Below are positions 7,008 through 13,588 of a stretch of DNA of 15,173 bases, piece by piece. Every line of letters starts with the position of its first letter. The first letter of the stretch is position 1. Both the position numbers and the translations under genes were made by a program. This DNA comes from Ruminococcus sp. UBA3286 (GTDB lineage: Bacteria > Bacillota > Clostridia > Oscillospirales > Ruminococcaceae): contig DETO01000117.1 in NCBI GenBank assembly GCA_002362135.1, forward strand, positions 1-15,173, read 5' to 3'. Under the pieces are notes generated by a model, which searched no databases, was not told the origin of the DNA, and worked only from the letters and a program-made list of their open reading frames with translations.

Positions 7008-7811
7008 TCAATCTTCGTCGCTGTTTTTATGAATTGTTTCATCATTGCGATCGCTGAAAAGTTTAAGCTTTCTGAACGAATGCTCCAGACGTCTGCCGTT
7101 GAACCCCTTTTTCTCTGAAATCTCCTTATATTTCGCGGAAAGTTCCTCCAAACGCTTTTTGCGCTGAGCGTTTTTCTCGTTGAATTCCTCACTTTTGCTG
7201 CGTATAGTTTCAACTCTGCTGAAAAGTTTTTCTCCCGTTTTGTCGGAGATTTTTCGCATTTCTGCTGAAATGCCCTCAAGGATACGCATTTTCTTTTTGA
7301 TGTTCAGGATAGCCGAAACTGTAATTATGAAATCGCTTGCGAATCCGACATAGATCACGATCAAGGCAACTACTCCGACAGTATGCGGAATCCAGTTTAC
7401 GAATTTTTCTATTATGGGGTGGATTATTCTGACGACGATAAGGCAGGCAATGCCCCATAAAAGCGAAAATTTAAGGCAGATATATCCGCCTATGTTGAAT
7501 TTTTCCTCGGAATAATCCCACCAGTGCTGATGAAATATCTTTTCCAATACAAAGCCGGTCAGAAGTTCCAGCGCTGAGGTGAGAAGAACCGAGCCGACAT
7601 ATAAAATCAAAACATTTTCGCTGATCGGTAAAAGTGAGGATATAACTGTCACAGCGCCAAATCCGTATATCGGGCAGTATGGTCCATTGAGAAAACCGCG
7701 GTTGATGAATTTGCCATGCTCGACTGCCTGATAAACAACTTCGAGACACCAGCCGAAAAATGAATAGATTACAAAAAAACTTAAAATCTGATAAACGCTG
7801 AAAATATGCAT
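7008..7811 (-). CDS. PF06541-type membrane protein (putative ABC-transporter type IV / CmpB family)
   Basis: A 267-residue integral membrane protein with about five hydrophobic segments in the first 170 residues. The opening FFVIYSFFGWCLEVVYQAVEHGKFINRGFLNGPYCPIYGFG is the hallmark of the PF06541 family, annotated as a putative ABC transporter permease without experimental basis that I know of. Residues about 170-267 form a long charged, probably coiled-coil cytoplasmic tail rich in Lys/Glu/Arg, longer than the membrane core requires. The start is uncertain: GTG 7814 and ATG 7811 are adjacent, with AGGA a few bases before both. Only 6 bases separate ATG 7811 from the upstream LUD stop, so translation is probably coupled. 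No ABC ATPase is nearby. Confidence 0.8.
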   Translation of the reverse strand: MHIFSVYQILSFFVIYSFFGWCLEVVYQAVEHGKFINRGFLNGPYCPIYGFGAVTVISSLLPISENVLILYVGSVLLTSALELLTGFVLEKIFHQHWWDYSEEKFNIGGYICLKFSLLWGIACLIVVRIIHPIIEKFVNWIPHTVGVVALIVIYVGFASDFIITVSAILNIKKKMRILEGISAEMRKISDKTGEKLFSRVETIRSKSEEFNEKNAQRKKRLEELSAKYKEISEKKGFNGRRLEHSFRKLKLFSDRNDETIHKNSDED

Positions 7812-7817
7812 CACTTC

Positions 7818-8486
7818 CTAAAATCCGAGTTCTTCGCCAACGAGAATTACTTTTATTCTGCCCTTGTGCCTTTGCCGAGCCGAAATGAGGTAGTTGCAGC
7901 AGATTCTGCCGTCGCCTCCGCAGCCGTCGCAAATTTGCCTGTCAGCTTTTTTCAGAGAAATGCATTCTCCCGTTTCGGCGCAGGGAGTGCCGCAGTCGAG
8001 CCGTATGCAGTTAGGCGGAGCAGCTTCGCGTTTTACACGGATTTCAGCTTCTTCAAGATCATATACTATCTTATTGTATCCGGCGATAATTATCACAGAT
8101 TTCGGGCCAAAGGCTATCGCAGCGATCCTGTTGCTGTTTCCGTCAACATTGTAAAGCACGCCGTCCTCGGTTATCGCATTTGAGCTTGATATGTAAACAT
8201 CGGCAAAAAACGATTTTCTGTAGAAATCGAGCATTTCTTCGGGCGCACATTTTGAGCGGTCGAGATACTGATAAGCAGGGGAGGAGATCAGCTCTGTCAA
8301 GCCGCATTCAGCCATTGAAGCTGTGCCGCCATGAGTGATCACATCGCCGTCCTTCAGCAATCCTCTGACGATTTCCACAACGTCCTCTTTTGTAGGCGCA
8401 TAGTAAAAATCCATGTTGTTCTTTTTGAGATTTTCACCGGTTTTCTTGATTCTTTTCTCAATTATTGCCTTTTTGTTTTCATTCAT
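7818..8486 (-). CDS. LUD-domain protein (lactate-utilization related) with Cys-rich tail
   Basis: A 222-residue LUD-domain (PF02589) protein. The domain is named for the LutB/LutC lactate-utilisation proteins, but many stand-alone members have unknown function. Recognisable parts are THGGTASMAECG (51-62) and SSNAITEDGVLYNVDGNSNRIA through GPKSVIIIAGYNKIV (101-141). The tail (160-197) carries eight cysteines, including CGTPC and CDGCG...CC pairs, which could bind a metal or Fe-S cluster. No LutA or LutB partner is nearby, so a lactate role is not supported by context. The start at 8486 follows AAAGGAG. It is translationally coupled to the membrane protein downstream. An intrinsic terminator ends about 12 bases before its ribosome binding site. 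Confidence 0.85.
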   Translation of the reverse strand: MNENKKAIIEKRIKKTGENLKKNNMDFYYAPTKEDVVEIVRGLLKDGDVITHGGTASMAECGLTELISSPAYQYLDRSKCAPEEMLDFYRKSFFADVYISSSNAITEDGVLYNVDGNSNRIAAIAFGPKSVIIIAGYNKIVYDLEEAEIRVKREAAPPNCIRLDCGTPCAETGECISLKKADRQICDGCGGDGRICCNYLISARQRHKGRIKVILVGEELGF

Positions 8487-8506
8487 TTAATTTTACTCCT
8501 TTGCAA

Positions 8507-8539
8507 AAATATGCAGAGTTAAAGCAACTCTGCATATTT
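8507..8539 (-). terminator. Strong hairpin with T-run just before the LUD gene
   Basis: A 14-bp perfect stem (8507-8520 with 8526-8539) and a 5-base loop. On the minus strand it ends in five T residues, so it fits a terminator for the upstream hpf transcript. It lies only about 12 bases before the LUD ribosome binding site, so it may also act as an attenuator. Confidence 0.7.
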
Positions 8540-8540
8540 A

Positions 8541-8700
8541 GAATTTGTGTTCATAGGTTTTACGTACGTCTTTTCGGCAAAATTTTATAATTGCTGCGTT
8601 GAAAAAACTCACCATACATCAGTATGCTTTCGTTTTTTCGCCTTGCGCTTATAAAATTTATGCTCGAAAATCCGCACGCACATCCTATGAACACAAATTC
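8541..8700. repeat. 160-base imperfect palindromic element with 17-bp perfect ends
   Basis: The outer 17 bases are perfect inverted repeats (8541-8557 GAATTTGTGTTCATAGG with 8684-8700). Pairing continues in patches inward: TTTTATAA with its complement, GAAAAAAC with GTTTTTTC, and ATAC/GTAT around the centre (about 8612-8623). It contains no open frame and fills the gap between hpf and the LUD gene. Its right end (GCACATC...CCTATGAACACA) recurs at 12961-12981. It is probably a small non-coding repeat of the MITE or REP kind. Confidence 0.6.
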
Positions 8701-8714
8701 TTATGATAATTTAA

Positions 8715-9242
8715 TTAGTCGTTGTCAGGTTCGAGAACAGCATAGTTTCCGTCAGCACGCTTATAAACAACGTTGATGTTGCCTGTCTGAGCGTTCATAA
8801 ACATGAAGAACGTATGACCGAGCATATTCATCTGGAGAATAGCTTCTTCAACGTCCATGGGACGAAGTTTGAATTTCTTTTCCCTGATAACATTGTAATC
8901 GGAAACCTCCTCGACCGGTTCAGCGAAAGCTTCCTTGAACGCGGAATCCTTCAGCTTTTTCTCAACCTTGGTCTTATTCTTGCGAATCTGTCTTATGATC
9001 TTGTCGATAGCTTCGTCAAGAGCGTCGTTTTTATCGACAGCTGTGCGCTCGGAGCGGAAAATAATGCTGTTATATTTAACTGTAAGCTCAAGAATGATCT
9101 TATCCTTGAGTTCGGACATTACGATTTTAGCCTCGGCTTCGTCGCCGAAGAACTTGCTGAGTTTTGCGTTGATCTTTGATTCGGCATATTCGCTGAAATT
9201 CTGCGGAACCTGCATTTTCTTAGCTGTAATGGTTGTTTTCAT
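8715..9242 (-). CDS. hpf: Ribosome hibernation promoting factor, long form
   Basis: A 175-residue long-form HPF, which binds the 30S subunit and joins ribosomes into inactive 100S dimers in stationary phase or stress. The N-terminal domain (about 1-100) has the beta-alpha-beta start KTTITAKKMQVPQNFSEYAESKINAKLSKFF and the basic helix RQIRKNKTKVEKKLK. A linker follows, then the C-terminal dimerisation domain (about 118-172), with KKFKLRPMDVEEAILQMNMLGHTFFMFMNAQTG and VVYKRADGNYAVLEP. The start is ATG 9242, preceded by AAGGAGG (9259-9253); the frame is open to 9293, but the longer version would swallow that site. The leader of about 100 bases is structured and the promoter overlaps a palindrome. 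Confidence 0.95.
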   Translation of the reverse strand: MKTTITAKKMQVPQNFSEYAESKINAKLSKFFGDEAEAKIVMSELKDKIILELTVKYNSIIFRSERTAVDKNDALDEAIDKIIRQIRKNKTKVEKKLKDSAFKEAFAEPVEEVSDYNVIREKKFKLRPMDVEEAILQMNMLGHTFFMFMNAQTGNINVVYKRADGNYAVLEPDND

Positions 9243-9264
9243 AGATTGACGTCCTCCTTGTAAA

Positions 9265-9335
9265 CTTCCGCTTGGAAGCATAATAAGCGGCATTTAATAA
9301 TCATCGCTTTTTAATTTCTGCTCTGATATTATGCT
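9265..9335 (-). promoter_or_regulatory. hpf leader with mutually exclusive pairings
   Basis: In the minus-strand leader AGCATAATA (9335-9327) can pair perfectly with TATTATGCT (9285-9277). The hairpin CCGCTT (9290-9285) / AAGCGG (9273-9268), and the hairpin CTTCC (9278-9274) / GGAAG (9269-9265), each overlap one arm of that pairing. The last hairpin ends about 6 bases before the ribosome binding site. Only one fold can form at a time, which suggests RNA-level control but does not prove it. Confidence 0.35.
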
Positions 9336-9349
9336 GCTTCTATGGGTGT

Positions 9350-9378
9350 ATTATAACATATTTTATTGAAATTTACAA
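9350..9378 (-). promoter_or_regulatory. hpf promoter
   Basis: On the minus strand TTGTAA (9378-9373), a 17-base spacer and a perfect TATAAT (9355-9350). It predicts transcription from about 9343 and a 100-base leader. The -35 box lies inside the palindrome at 9369-9395. Confidence 0.7.
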
Positions 9379-9395
9379 TAGCTTATTGTAAATTT
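9369..9395. promoter_or_regulatory. 12-bp perfect palindrome over the hpf -35 box
   Basis: AAATTTACAATA (9369-9380) and its exact reverse complement (9384-9395) flank a 3-base spacer. It covers the -35 element, the place expected for a repressor operator. The binding protein is unknown. Confidence 0.4.
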
Positions 9396-9465
9396 TGTTG
9401 AATATGTATAATTGAGGCGCCTGTATTTGTCGATTATTTACAATTTGAAAACGCCTGATAGTTTA

Positions 9466-10821
9466 TCAGTCGCAAATATGATCGAGCATCGTATTGAGGA
9501 TTCCCTCTGCGGTAACGGGCGTATTCCACTTATTTTCGAGCAGAACGCAGAATGCTATCGGATTTGATGGTTCATCAACAAATCCCACGAGGAGGGCGTT
9601 TTCCTCATCGCCGTCCTTGACTTGAGCTGTACCGCTTTTGATTCCAACGCTGTGATTCGGGATAGAAACTGCATAGTGATTCGCGCCGTTCGTCACAAGA
9701 ATCTGCTTCATCGTGGATGCTGTATCATCGCTAAAGAGCTTCTCGCTGTATTTCGTCCCCATAACTTCCGTGTTTTCGCCGTAAACATCGGTAACGCGGT
9801 CTACGAGGTGCGGCATGGTCATTTTTCCGCTGCCGTTTGCGATAGCGCTCTGCCACATCATAAGCTGTATCGGGCTTGCGAGAGTTGCTCCCTGACCTAT
9901 ACAGCCCCACTGCGTATTAAATTCAGTTGAATCAGTAAGCTTCGTAGACGCTTTTTCGCATTGAATTCCGTCGATATCAAAATATTCAGGTTTGTCATCG
10001 TTGACTGCATAGCCGAGTTTACGGTACATGGAGATTACCTTGTCAAGCGGCATATCGCTGTCTTCAATAAGCTGCGCAAAGAACGGATTACAGCTGTTTT
10101 CTACTGCCTGCTGAATATTCTGCGTGCCGTGACCTGTGCTGTTGTGGCAGTCGATCTTTCCTCCTGAGCTGTTCATGAAGTAGCCCGAACAGCTGAAACT
10201 TTTTGAAAAAAGTTTATCGTGTCCCATTATTTCAAGAGCGGAAATTACCGTAGAAACTTTTTGCGTTGAACCGGGTACAGTTCCACAAAAAGCCTTTGAA
10301 AGAAGCGTGCCGGATTCCATGTTTTCAAGGTTTGCATAGCCTTTTGTAGGATCTAACGAGGGCAGACTCGTGCATACGAGAATTTCGCCCGTTTTATAAT
10401 TATAAGCCACAGCGCAGCCCTTTGCATTTCCGTAAGCGTTGTATACCGCGCGATTGGCTTCGTGATCGAGAGTCGTATAAATCGCAGCTTTTCCTCCCTC
10501 TTTCACAAGACCCGCGGAGAAACTGTAATTATTCAGCTTGTCGATATTTTGCGCAACAAGAGTGTTTTCCATCTGACCCTTGTCGTCGCCGATCAGGTTT
10601 CCGACGTCTATGAAGTGATTATCGGGATAATCCTTGTTGCCCGAACCGTCAAAAAGCACATCTCCGCTGCGGTCGTAAACCTTTCCGAGTTTGTAGTTAT
10701 CGGAAAAAGTCATGTAAAACGAAGCCTGCGTATTGATTTTCACCACGAGGGCAACTATACCTATTATAAATATCAGCAGAAACAGCGTAATGATATGCTG
10801 ACATCTTCTTATGCTTTTCAT
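9466..10821 (-). CDS. Class B penicillin-binding protein (transpeptidase), PbpA/FtsI-like
   Basis: A 451-residue membrane-anchored D,D-transpeptidase that cross-links peptidoglycan outside the membrane. One N-terminal membrane anchor (about 9-28, ITLFLLIFIIGIVALVV), a short pedestal region (30-120), then the transpeptidase domain. Its three motifs are S185-TQK (active-site Ser185, Lys188), SCN (243-245) and KSG (395-397, KSGTAQV). It is shorter than typical FtsI/PBP2 and has no PASTA domain, matching the compact PbpA partners of SEDS proteins. It overlaps the upstream SEDS gene by four bases (ATGA, 10818-10821) and has a GGAGGTG ribosome binding site inside that gene, so it is translated with its polymerase partner. 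No convincing terminator follows. Confidence 0.9.
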   Translation of the reverse strand: MKSIRRCQHIITLFLLIFIIGIVALVVKINTQASFYMTFSDNYKLGKVYDRSGDVLFDGSGNKDYPDNHFIDVGNLIGDDKGQMENTLVAQNIDKLNNYSFSAGLVKEGGKAAIYTTLDHEANRAVYNAYGNAKGCAVAYNYKTGEILVCTSLPSLDPTKGYANLENMESGTLLSKAFCGTVPGSTQKVSTVISALEIMGHDKLFSKSFSCSGYFMNSSGGKIDCHNSTGHGTQNIQQAVENSCNPFFAQLIEDSDMPLDKVISMYRKLGYAVNDDKPEYFDIDGIQCEKASTKLTDSTEFNTQWGCIGQGATLASPIQLMMWQSAIANGSGKMTMPHLVDRVTDVYGENTEVMGTKYSEKLFSDDTASTMKQILVTNGANHYAVSIPNHSVGIKSGTAQVKDGDEENALLVGFVDEPSNPIAFCVLLENKWNTPVTAEGILNTMLDHICD

Positions 10822-12176
10822 CTTGCCACACCTCCGCTTTCAGTTCTGTAATACTGATTTTGCTGCGGATACTGCGGCTGCCTGTAGGGGAGAGGCTGCT
10901 GTGGAACTTCGGAATTTTTCTTCTTCTTTTTCGGCTTGACGTCTTTAAACACAGGAGACTGCGCCGCAACTATCATTCCTATCATGAATCCGCTTGTTGC
11001 CATCGAACTGCCGCCCGTCGAGATAAACGGAAGCGTTACGCCTGTAAACGGTATCATGTTGCATGAACCGAAAATGTTCAGAGCCATCTGTATCGTGAAT
11101 GCCGCGCATATTCCTGCACACATCGTGCCGTGATAGTATGAGCGCGGAGGATTTACCAGCGGCATTGCAACGATGATTATCAGCATAAGCGCCGTCATAA
11201 GTGCGAAAAGCAATCCCCATTCTTCGCAGATCGACGAGAATACTATATCGCAGTCGTATGCGAAAACATTATGAAGCGAGCCGTGTCCCGGGCCTTTTCC
11301 GAACCAGCCGCCCTCTGCGATTCCGATAAGCGCCTGAGCCTGCTGGAATCCGTCGCCGTTGGGATCAGCCCATACGTCTACGAAAAGTCGGTCTTTTACA
11401 TATGAGGGAGCGATGATTATCGCTATTACAGCCGCTATGCCTATAGCAAGGCATGGGATAACAAGTGTTTTTTTGGAGAATTTCGCCTTCGGATAGCATA
11501 TTCTGAGCAGAAAACCTGCCGCGTATATCGAAGCGAACGTGGGAATGCTTCCCAGATCTCTGCACCACCATTGGAGGAGTATTACAGCCGCAACAATAGC
11601 GAAAAGAATTATATTTTCATATACAATATTAAATGTAAGAACTTTATGCTTGTTCTGCTGTTCGGAGATCGATACCGCGCAGGCGAGAACCAAAAGGGGT
11701 TTGATGAATTCCGAGGGTTGGATAGTGATGAATCCCAGATCTATCCAGATGCTGCGGCTGCCGGTAAAGGCGACGATCACCACCATAAGAATGCCTATTC
11801 CTGCCCATATGAATTTTTTCTTGTCCTGTATCCAGCGATGATTTCTGCACAGCAGATAACCGAATCGGCAGGCAACTATCGCGGATATGCAGGTTATGAA
11901 ATGTTTGACGTCGAAATGTACTTCACCGAAACATGACTGGAATATCACGCTCATATTGAGAATGAGCAGCAGCATAAAATCCACCGCATAAGTGCGCTGC
12001 TTGAAAAATGGCATTATGATGCAATAAGCGGCGTCCAGTCCGATAACGGCTGTCGAAAGGATTATGGGGGCTTTCGGATCGCTGTAATTGCCATTGGAGA
12101 ATACGTTCAGAAGCATTGCGCCGTGAGCAAGAAACACGAAAATACACGAAAATAAGTATGAAACAGGATTACTCAT
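10818..12176 (-). CDS. SEDS peptidoglycan glycosyltransferase, FtsW/RodA/SpoVE family
   Basis: A 452-residue polytopic membrane protein that polymerises lipid II into glycan strands together with a class B PBP. About ten membrane segments are visible. Family signatures: IQPSEFIKPLLVL (152-164), RDLGSIPTF (206-214), DPNGDGFQQAQALIGIAEGGWFGKGPG (271-297), DCDIVFSSICEEWG (308-321, with the conserved Asp/Glu region of SEDS enzymes) and PFTGVTLPFISTGGSS (376-391). A basic, Pro/Gln/Tyr-rich cytoplasmic tail follows residue 411. ATG 12176 is preceded by AAGGAGGGAG; the frame extends to 12218 but those codons overlap the FHA gene further. It overlaps the FHA gene by 8 bases and the PBP gene by 4, a tight three-gene operon. 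FtsW, RodA and SpoVE cannot be told apart here. Confidence 0.93.
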   Translation of the reverse strand: MSNPVSYLFSCIFVFLAHGAMLLNVFSNGNYSDPKAPIILSTAVIGLDAAYCIIMPFFKQRTYAVDFMLLLILNMSVIFQSCFGEVHFDVKHFITCISAIVACRFGYLLCRNHRWIQDKKKFIWAGIGILMVVIVAFTGSRSIWIDLGFITIQPSEFIKPLLVLACAVSISEQQNKHKVLTFNIVYENIILFAIVAAVILLQWWCRDLGSIPTFASIYAAGFLLRICYPKAKFSKKTLVIPCLAIGIAAVIAIIIAPSYVKDRLFVDVWADPNGDGFQQAQALIGIAEGGWFGKGPGHGSLHNVFAYDCDIVFSSICEEWGLLFALMTALMLIIIVAMPLVNPPRSYYHGTMCAGICAAFTIQMALNIFGSCNMIPFTGVTLPFISTGGSSMATSGFMIGMIVAAQSPVFKDVKPKKKKKNSEVPQQPLPYRQPQYPQQNQYYRTESGGVAR

Positions 12177-12582
12177 TATGCTCCCTCCTTTTTCTGAAAA
12201 TAAGCTTTCTGTTGCCAAGCGTTATTATATCGCCGTTTCGGAGTCGGGTTTTTGTAACGAGATTTCCGTTTACGTAGATTCCTGATTTCGAGCCGATATC
12301 CGTTATCGTCCATTTGCCGTCGGTAACGTTCAGCATTGCGTGATAACGTGAGACTGACAGATCGGGAATTCGTATGTCCGCGGAAGCGTGTCTGCCAACC
12401 AGTATTTCATCGCATTCGAGTGCATATGACGCCGAATTATCGGCAAGTTCCATATTTGCGGAAATTTTGCTCCAGCTTTTCCGACCGCTTTTCTTTTCGC
12501 AGTACGACGTGATTATCAGCACCAGACTGCATATATCGAGAGCCGCTGCTGCGGCACAAAGCACAAGATTTATATTATCCAT
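12169..12582 (-). CDS. Membrane-anchored FHA-domain protein
   Basis: A 137-residue protein with one N-terminal membrane segment (about 5-27, NLVLCAAAAALDICSLVLIITSY), a short linker, and a forkhead-associated domain (about 55-132) that binds phosphothreonine peptides on the cytoplasmic side. The FHA signature is intact: GR (63-64), SVSRYH (76-81), GSKSGIYVNG (97-106) and NGDIITLG (116-123). It starts at 12582 after AGGAGG and is the first gene of the FHA-SEDS-PBP operon, with a promoter 40 bases upstream. In actinobacteria FHA proteins in similar clusters link wall synthesis to Ser/Thr kinases. No kinase or phosphatase gene is in this window, so any partner kinase would be encoded elsewhere. 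Confidence 0.9.
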   Translation of the reverse strand: MDNINLVLCAAAAALDICSLVLIITSYCEKKSGRKSWSKISANMELADNSASYALECDEILVGRHASADIRIPDLSVSRYHAMLNVTDGKWTITDIGSKSGIYVNGNLVTKTRLRNGDIITLGNRKLIFRKRREHNE

Positions 12583-12620
12583 AATTTGAGCGCCTCCTGA
12601 AAAATTTTATTACGAATTTT

Positions 12621-12649
12621 ATTATAGCATAAAATTTTAGTTAATGCAA
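12621..12649 (-). promoter_or_regulatory. Promoter of the FHA-SEDS-PBP operon
   Basis: On the minus strand TTGCAT (12649-12644), a 17-base spacer and perfect TATAAT (12626-12621). Transcription would begin near 12614. The -35 lies in a 9-base direct repeat, TTGCATTAA, present twice 13 bases apart (about 12641-12662). Confidence 0.7.
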
Positions 12650-12736
12650 CATCTTAATGCAATATTAAGATTTTTTTAGAGAAACTGTATTAAACATTGA
12701 TAAATGAACACGACCGAGAATTTTTGGAGAAAAAGC

Positions 12737-12766
12737 TTGACAAATTTTTGGTATCCCTAATATAAT
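12737..12766 (+). promoter_or_regulatory. Consensus promoter with no downstream gene
   Basis: Perfect TTGACA (12737-12742), an 18-base spacer and perfect TATAAT (12761-12766) on the plus strand. No plus-strand reading frame of note follows; the next features are two hairpins and then a gene on the other strand. It belongs to the 404-base gene-free stretch 12583-12986. Confidence 0.7.
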
Positions 12767-12863
12767 AACGTTATAGTCAATATATTTTGAAAGGCTCTTT
12801 TTACTATACGGAAATTTAGTGCGAAATTAACAAAAGTTAAATTTGTGAACAGGGGGCATTAAA

Positions 12864-12935
12864 CTAAGGAAGCACTGATTAAATCCGGTGCGCAGATTGC
12901 ACTCTGCGTACTGGATTTAATCAGTGCTTCCTTAG
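12864..12935. repeat. 72-base near-perfect hairpin with 23-bp perfect inverted ends
   Basis: The outer 23 bases are exact inverted repeats (12864-12886 with 12913-12935; ends CTAAGGAAGCACTGATTA). Pairing continues to a total of 33 pairs around a 6-base loop (12897-12902). The only irregular pairs are two that are G-U in a plus-strand RNA (12887-12912 and 12890-12909) and would be A-C mismatches in a minus-strand RNA. It has no T-run, so it is not itself a terminator. It resembles a short MITE or REP-type element. Confidence 0.7.
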
Positions 12936-12984
12936 AACTTGTGTTCATTAGGATAAGCTGCACATCTTCCCTATGAACACAGGC
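12935..12984. repeat. Short copy of the palindromic repeat seen at 8541-8700
   Basis: The ends GAACTTGTGTTCATTAGG (12935-12952) and CCTATGAACACAGG (12970-12983) form a 14-bp stem with one bulge and one G-U. They match the ends of the 160-base element upstream of the LUD gene, including the GCACATC block before the right end. The interior is deleted. It sits a few bases after the rubrerythrin stop. Confidence 0.6.
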
Positions 12985-12986
12985 TT

Positions 12987-13523
12987 TTAATAATTTTCAG
13001 CATGAACTTCGAAGTAACTCTGAGGGTGCGCGCAGACAGGACAAACTTCAGGCGCTTTTGTTCCCACTATAATATGGCCGCAATTACGGCATTCCCAAAT
13101 CTTGACTTCACTTTTTTCAAATACGGTAGATGTTTCTACATTATGCAGCAAAGTACGATAGCGTTCTTCGTGATGCTTTTCGATTTCCGCAACCATACGA
13201 AATTTTTCTGCCAGTTCAGGAAATCCTTCTTTTTCAGCGGTTTGAGCAAACCCCTCATACATATCTGTCCATTCGTAATTTTCTCCATCGGCGGCTGCCT
13301 TGAGATTGGCGGCAGTATCTCCGATGCCATTAAGTTCTTTAAACCACATCTTGGCATGTTCTTTTTCATTTTCGGCAGTTTTTAAAAATAGTGACGCAAT
13401 CTGTTCATAGCCCTCTTTTTTTGCTACAGAAGCAAAATATGTATACTTATTTTGTGCCTGTGATTCTCCTGCAAATGCCGCTTTAAGATTTTTTTCTGTT
13501 TGTGTTCCTTCATAAGATTTCAT
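12987..13523 (-). CDS. Rubrerythrin
   Basis: A 178-residue rubrerythrin, a cytoplasmic diiron peroxidase that reduces hydrogen peroxide in anaerobes. The four-helix ferritin-like domain (about 1-140) has ligands Glu20, Glu53 and His56 (ENEKEH), Glu97 and the EIEKHHEER segment (113-121). The C-terminal rubredoxin-like domain has its two CxxC pairs, CRNC (145-148) and CPVC (161-164). Length and domain order are normal. ATG 13523 is chosen because AGGAGG lies 8 bases upstream; the ATG at 13529 is almost on top of that site. A palindrome (13584-13629) overlaps its likely promoter. The NifX-like gene lies upstream on the same strand with a 155-base gap. Electron donors are not encoded next to it. 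Confidence 0.95.
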   Translation of the reverse strand: MKSYEGTQTEKNLKAAFAGESQAQNKYTYFASVAKKEGYEQIASLFLKTAENEKEHAKMWFKELNGIGDTAANLKAAADGENYEWTDMYEGFAQTAEKEGFPELAEKFRMVAEIEKHHEERYRTLLHNVETSTVFEKSEVKIWECRNCGHIIVGTKAPEVCPVCAHPQSYFEVHAENY

Positions 13524-13560
13524 TCTCATATCCTCCTAAAAACTTCAAAGTACTGTATGA

Positions 13561-13588
13561 CTTATCTTTCTGCTTCATGCTTTGTCAA
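13561..13588 (-). promoter_or_regulatory. Candidate rubrerythrin promoter
   Basis: On the minus strand a perfect TTGACA (13588-13583), a 16-base spacer and GATAAG (13566-13561, 4 of 6). The -35 overlaps the end of the long palindrome just upstream. The -10 is weak, so this call is tentative. Confidence 0.4.

Larger units (their letters stand above)
12773..12990 (+). ncRNA. Candidate small RNA with two strong hairpins
   Basis: Predicted transcript of about 215 bases starting just after the consensus promoter. It holds a 33-bp hairpin (12864-12935), then a second hairpin (12938-12983) followed by CTTTTAATAATTTT, which could terminate it. The last bases overlap the 3' end of the rubrerythrin gene on the opposite strand. 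No start codon with a ribosome binding site opens a frame of useful length. The ends are estimates, and it may instead be a mobile hairpin element next to a fortuitous promoter. Confidence 0.35.

Noticed and set aside
9243..9293. Longer start for hpf at 9293
   Set aside because: HPF proteins begin close to the KTTITAKK strand, and AAGGAGG is correctly spaced for ATG 9242.
9455..9469. Small hairpin across the PBP stop codon as a terminator
   Set aside because: Six pairs, no adequate T-run; too weak to call.
12653..12680. Plus-strand terminator-like hairpin CTTAAT-GCAAT-ATTAAG with a T-run
   Set aside because: The stem is only six A/T-rich pairs and no plus-strand gene precedes it; it overlaps the region just upstream of the FHA promoter.
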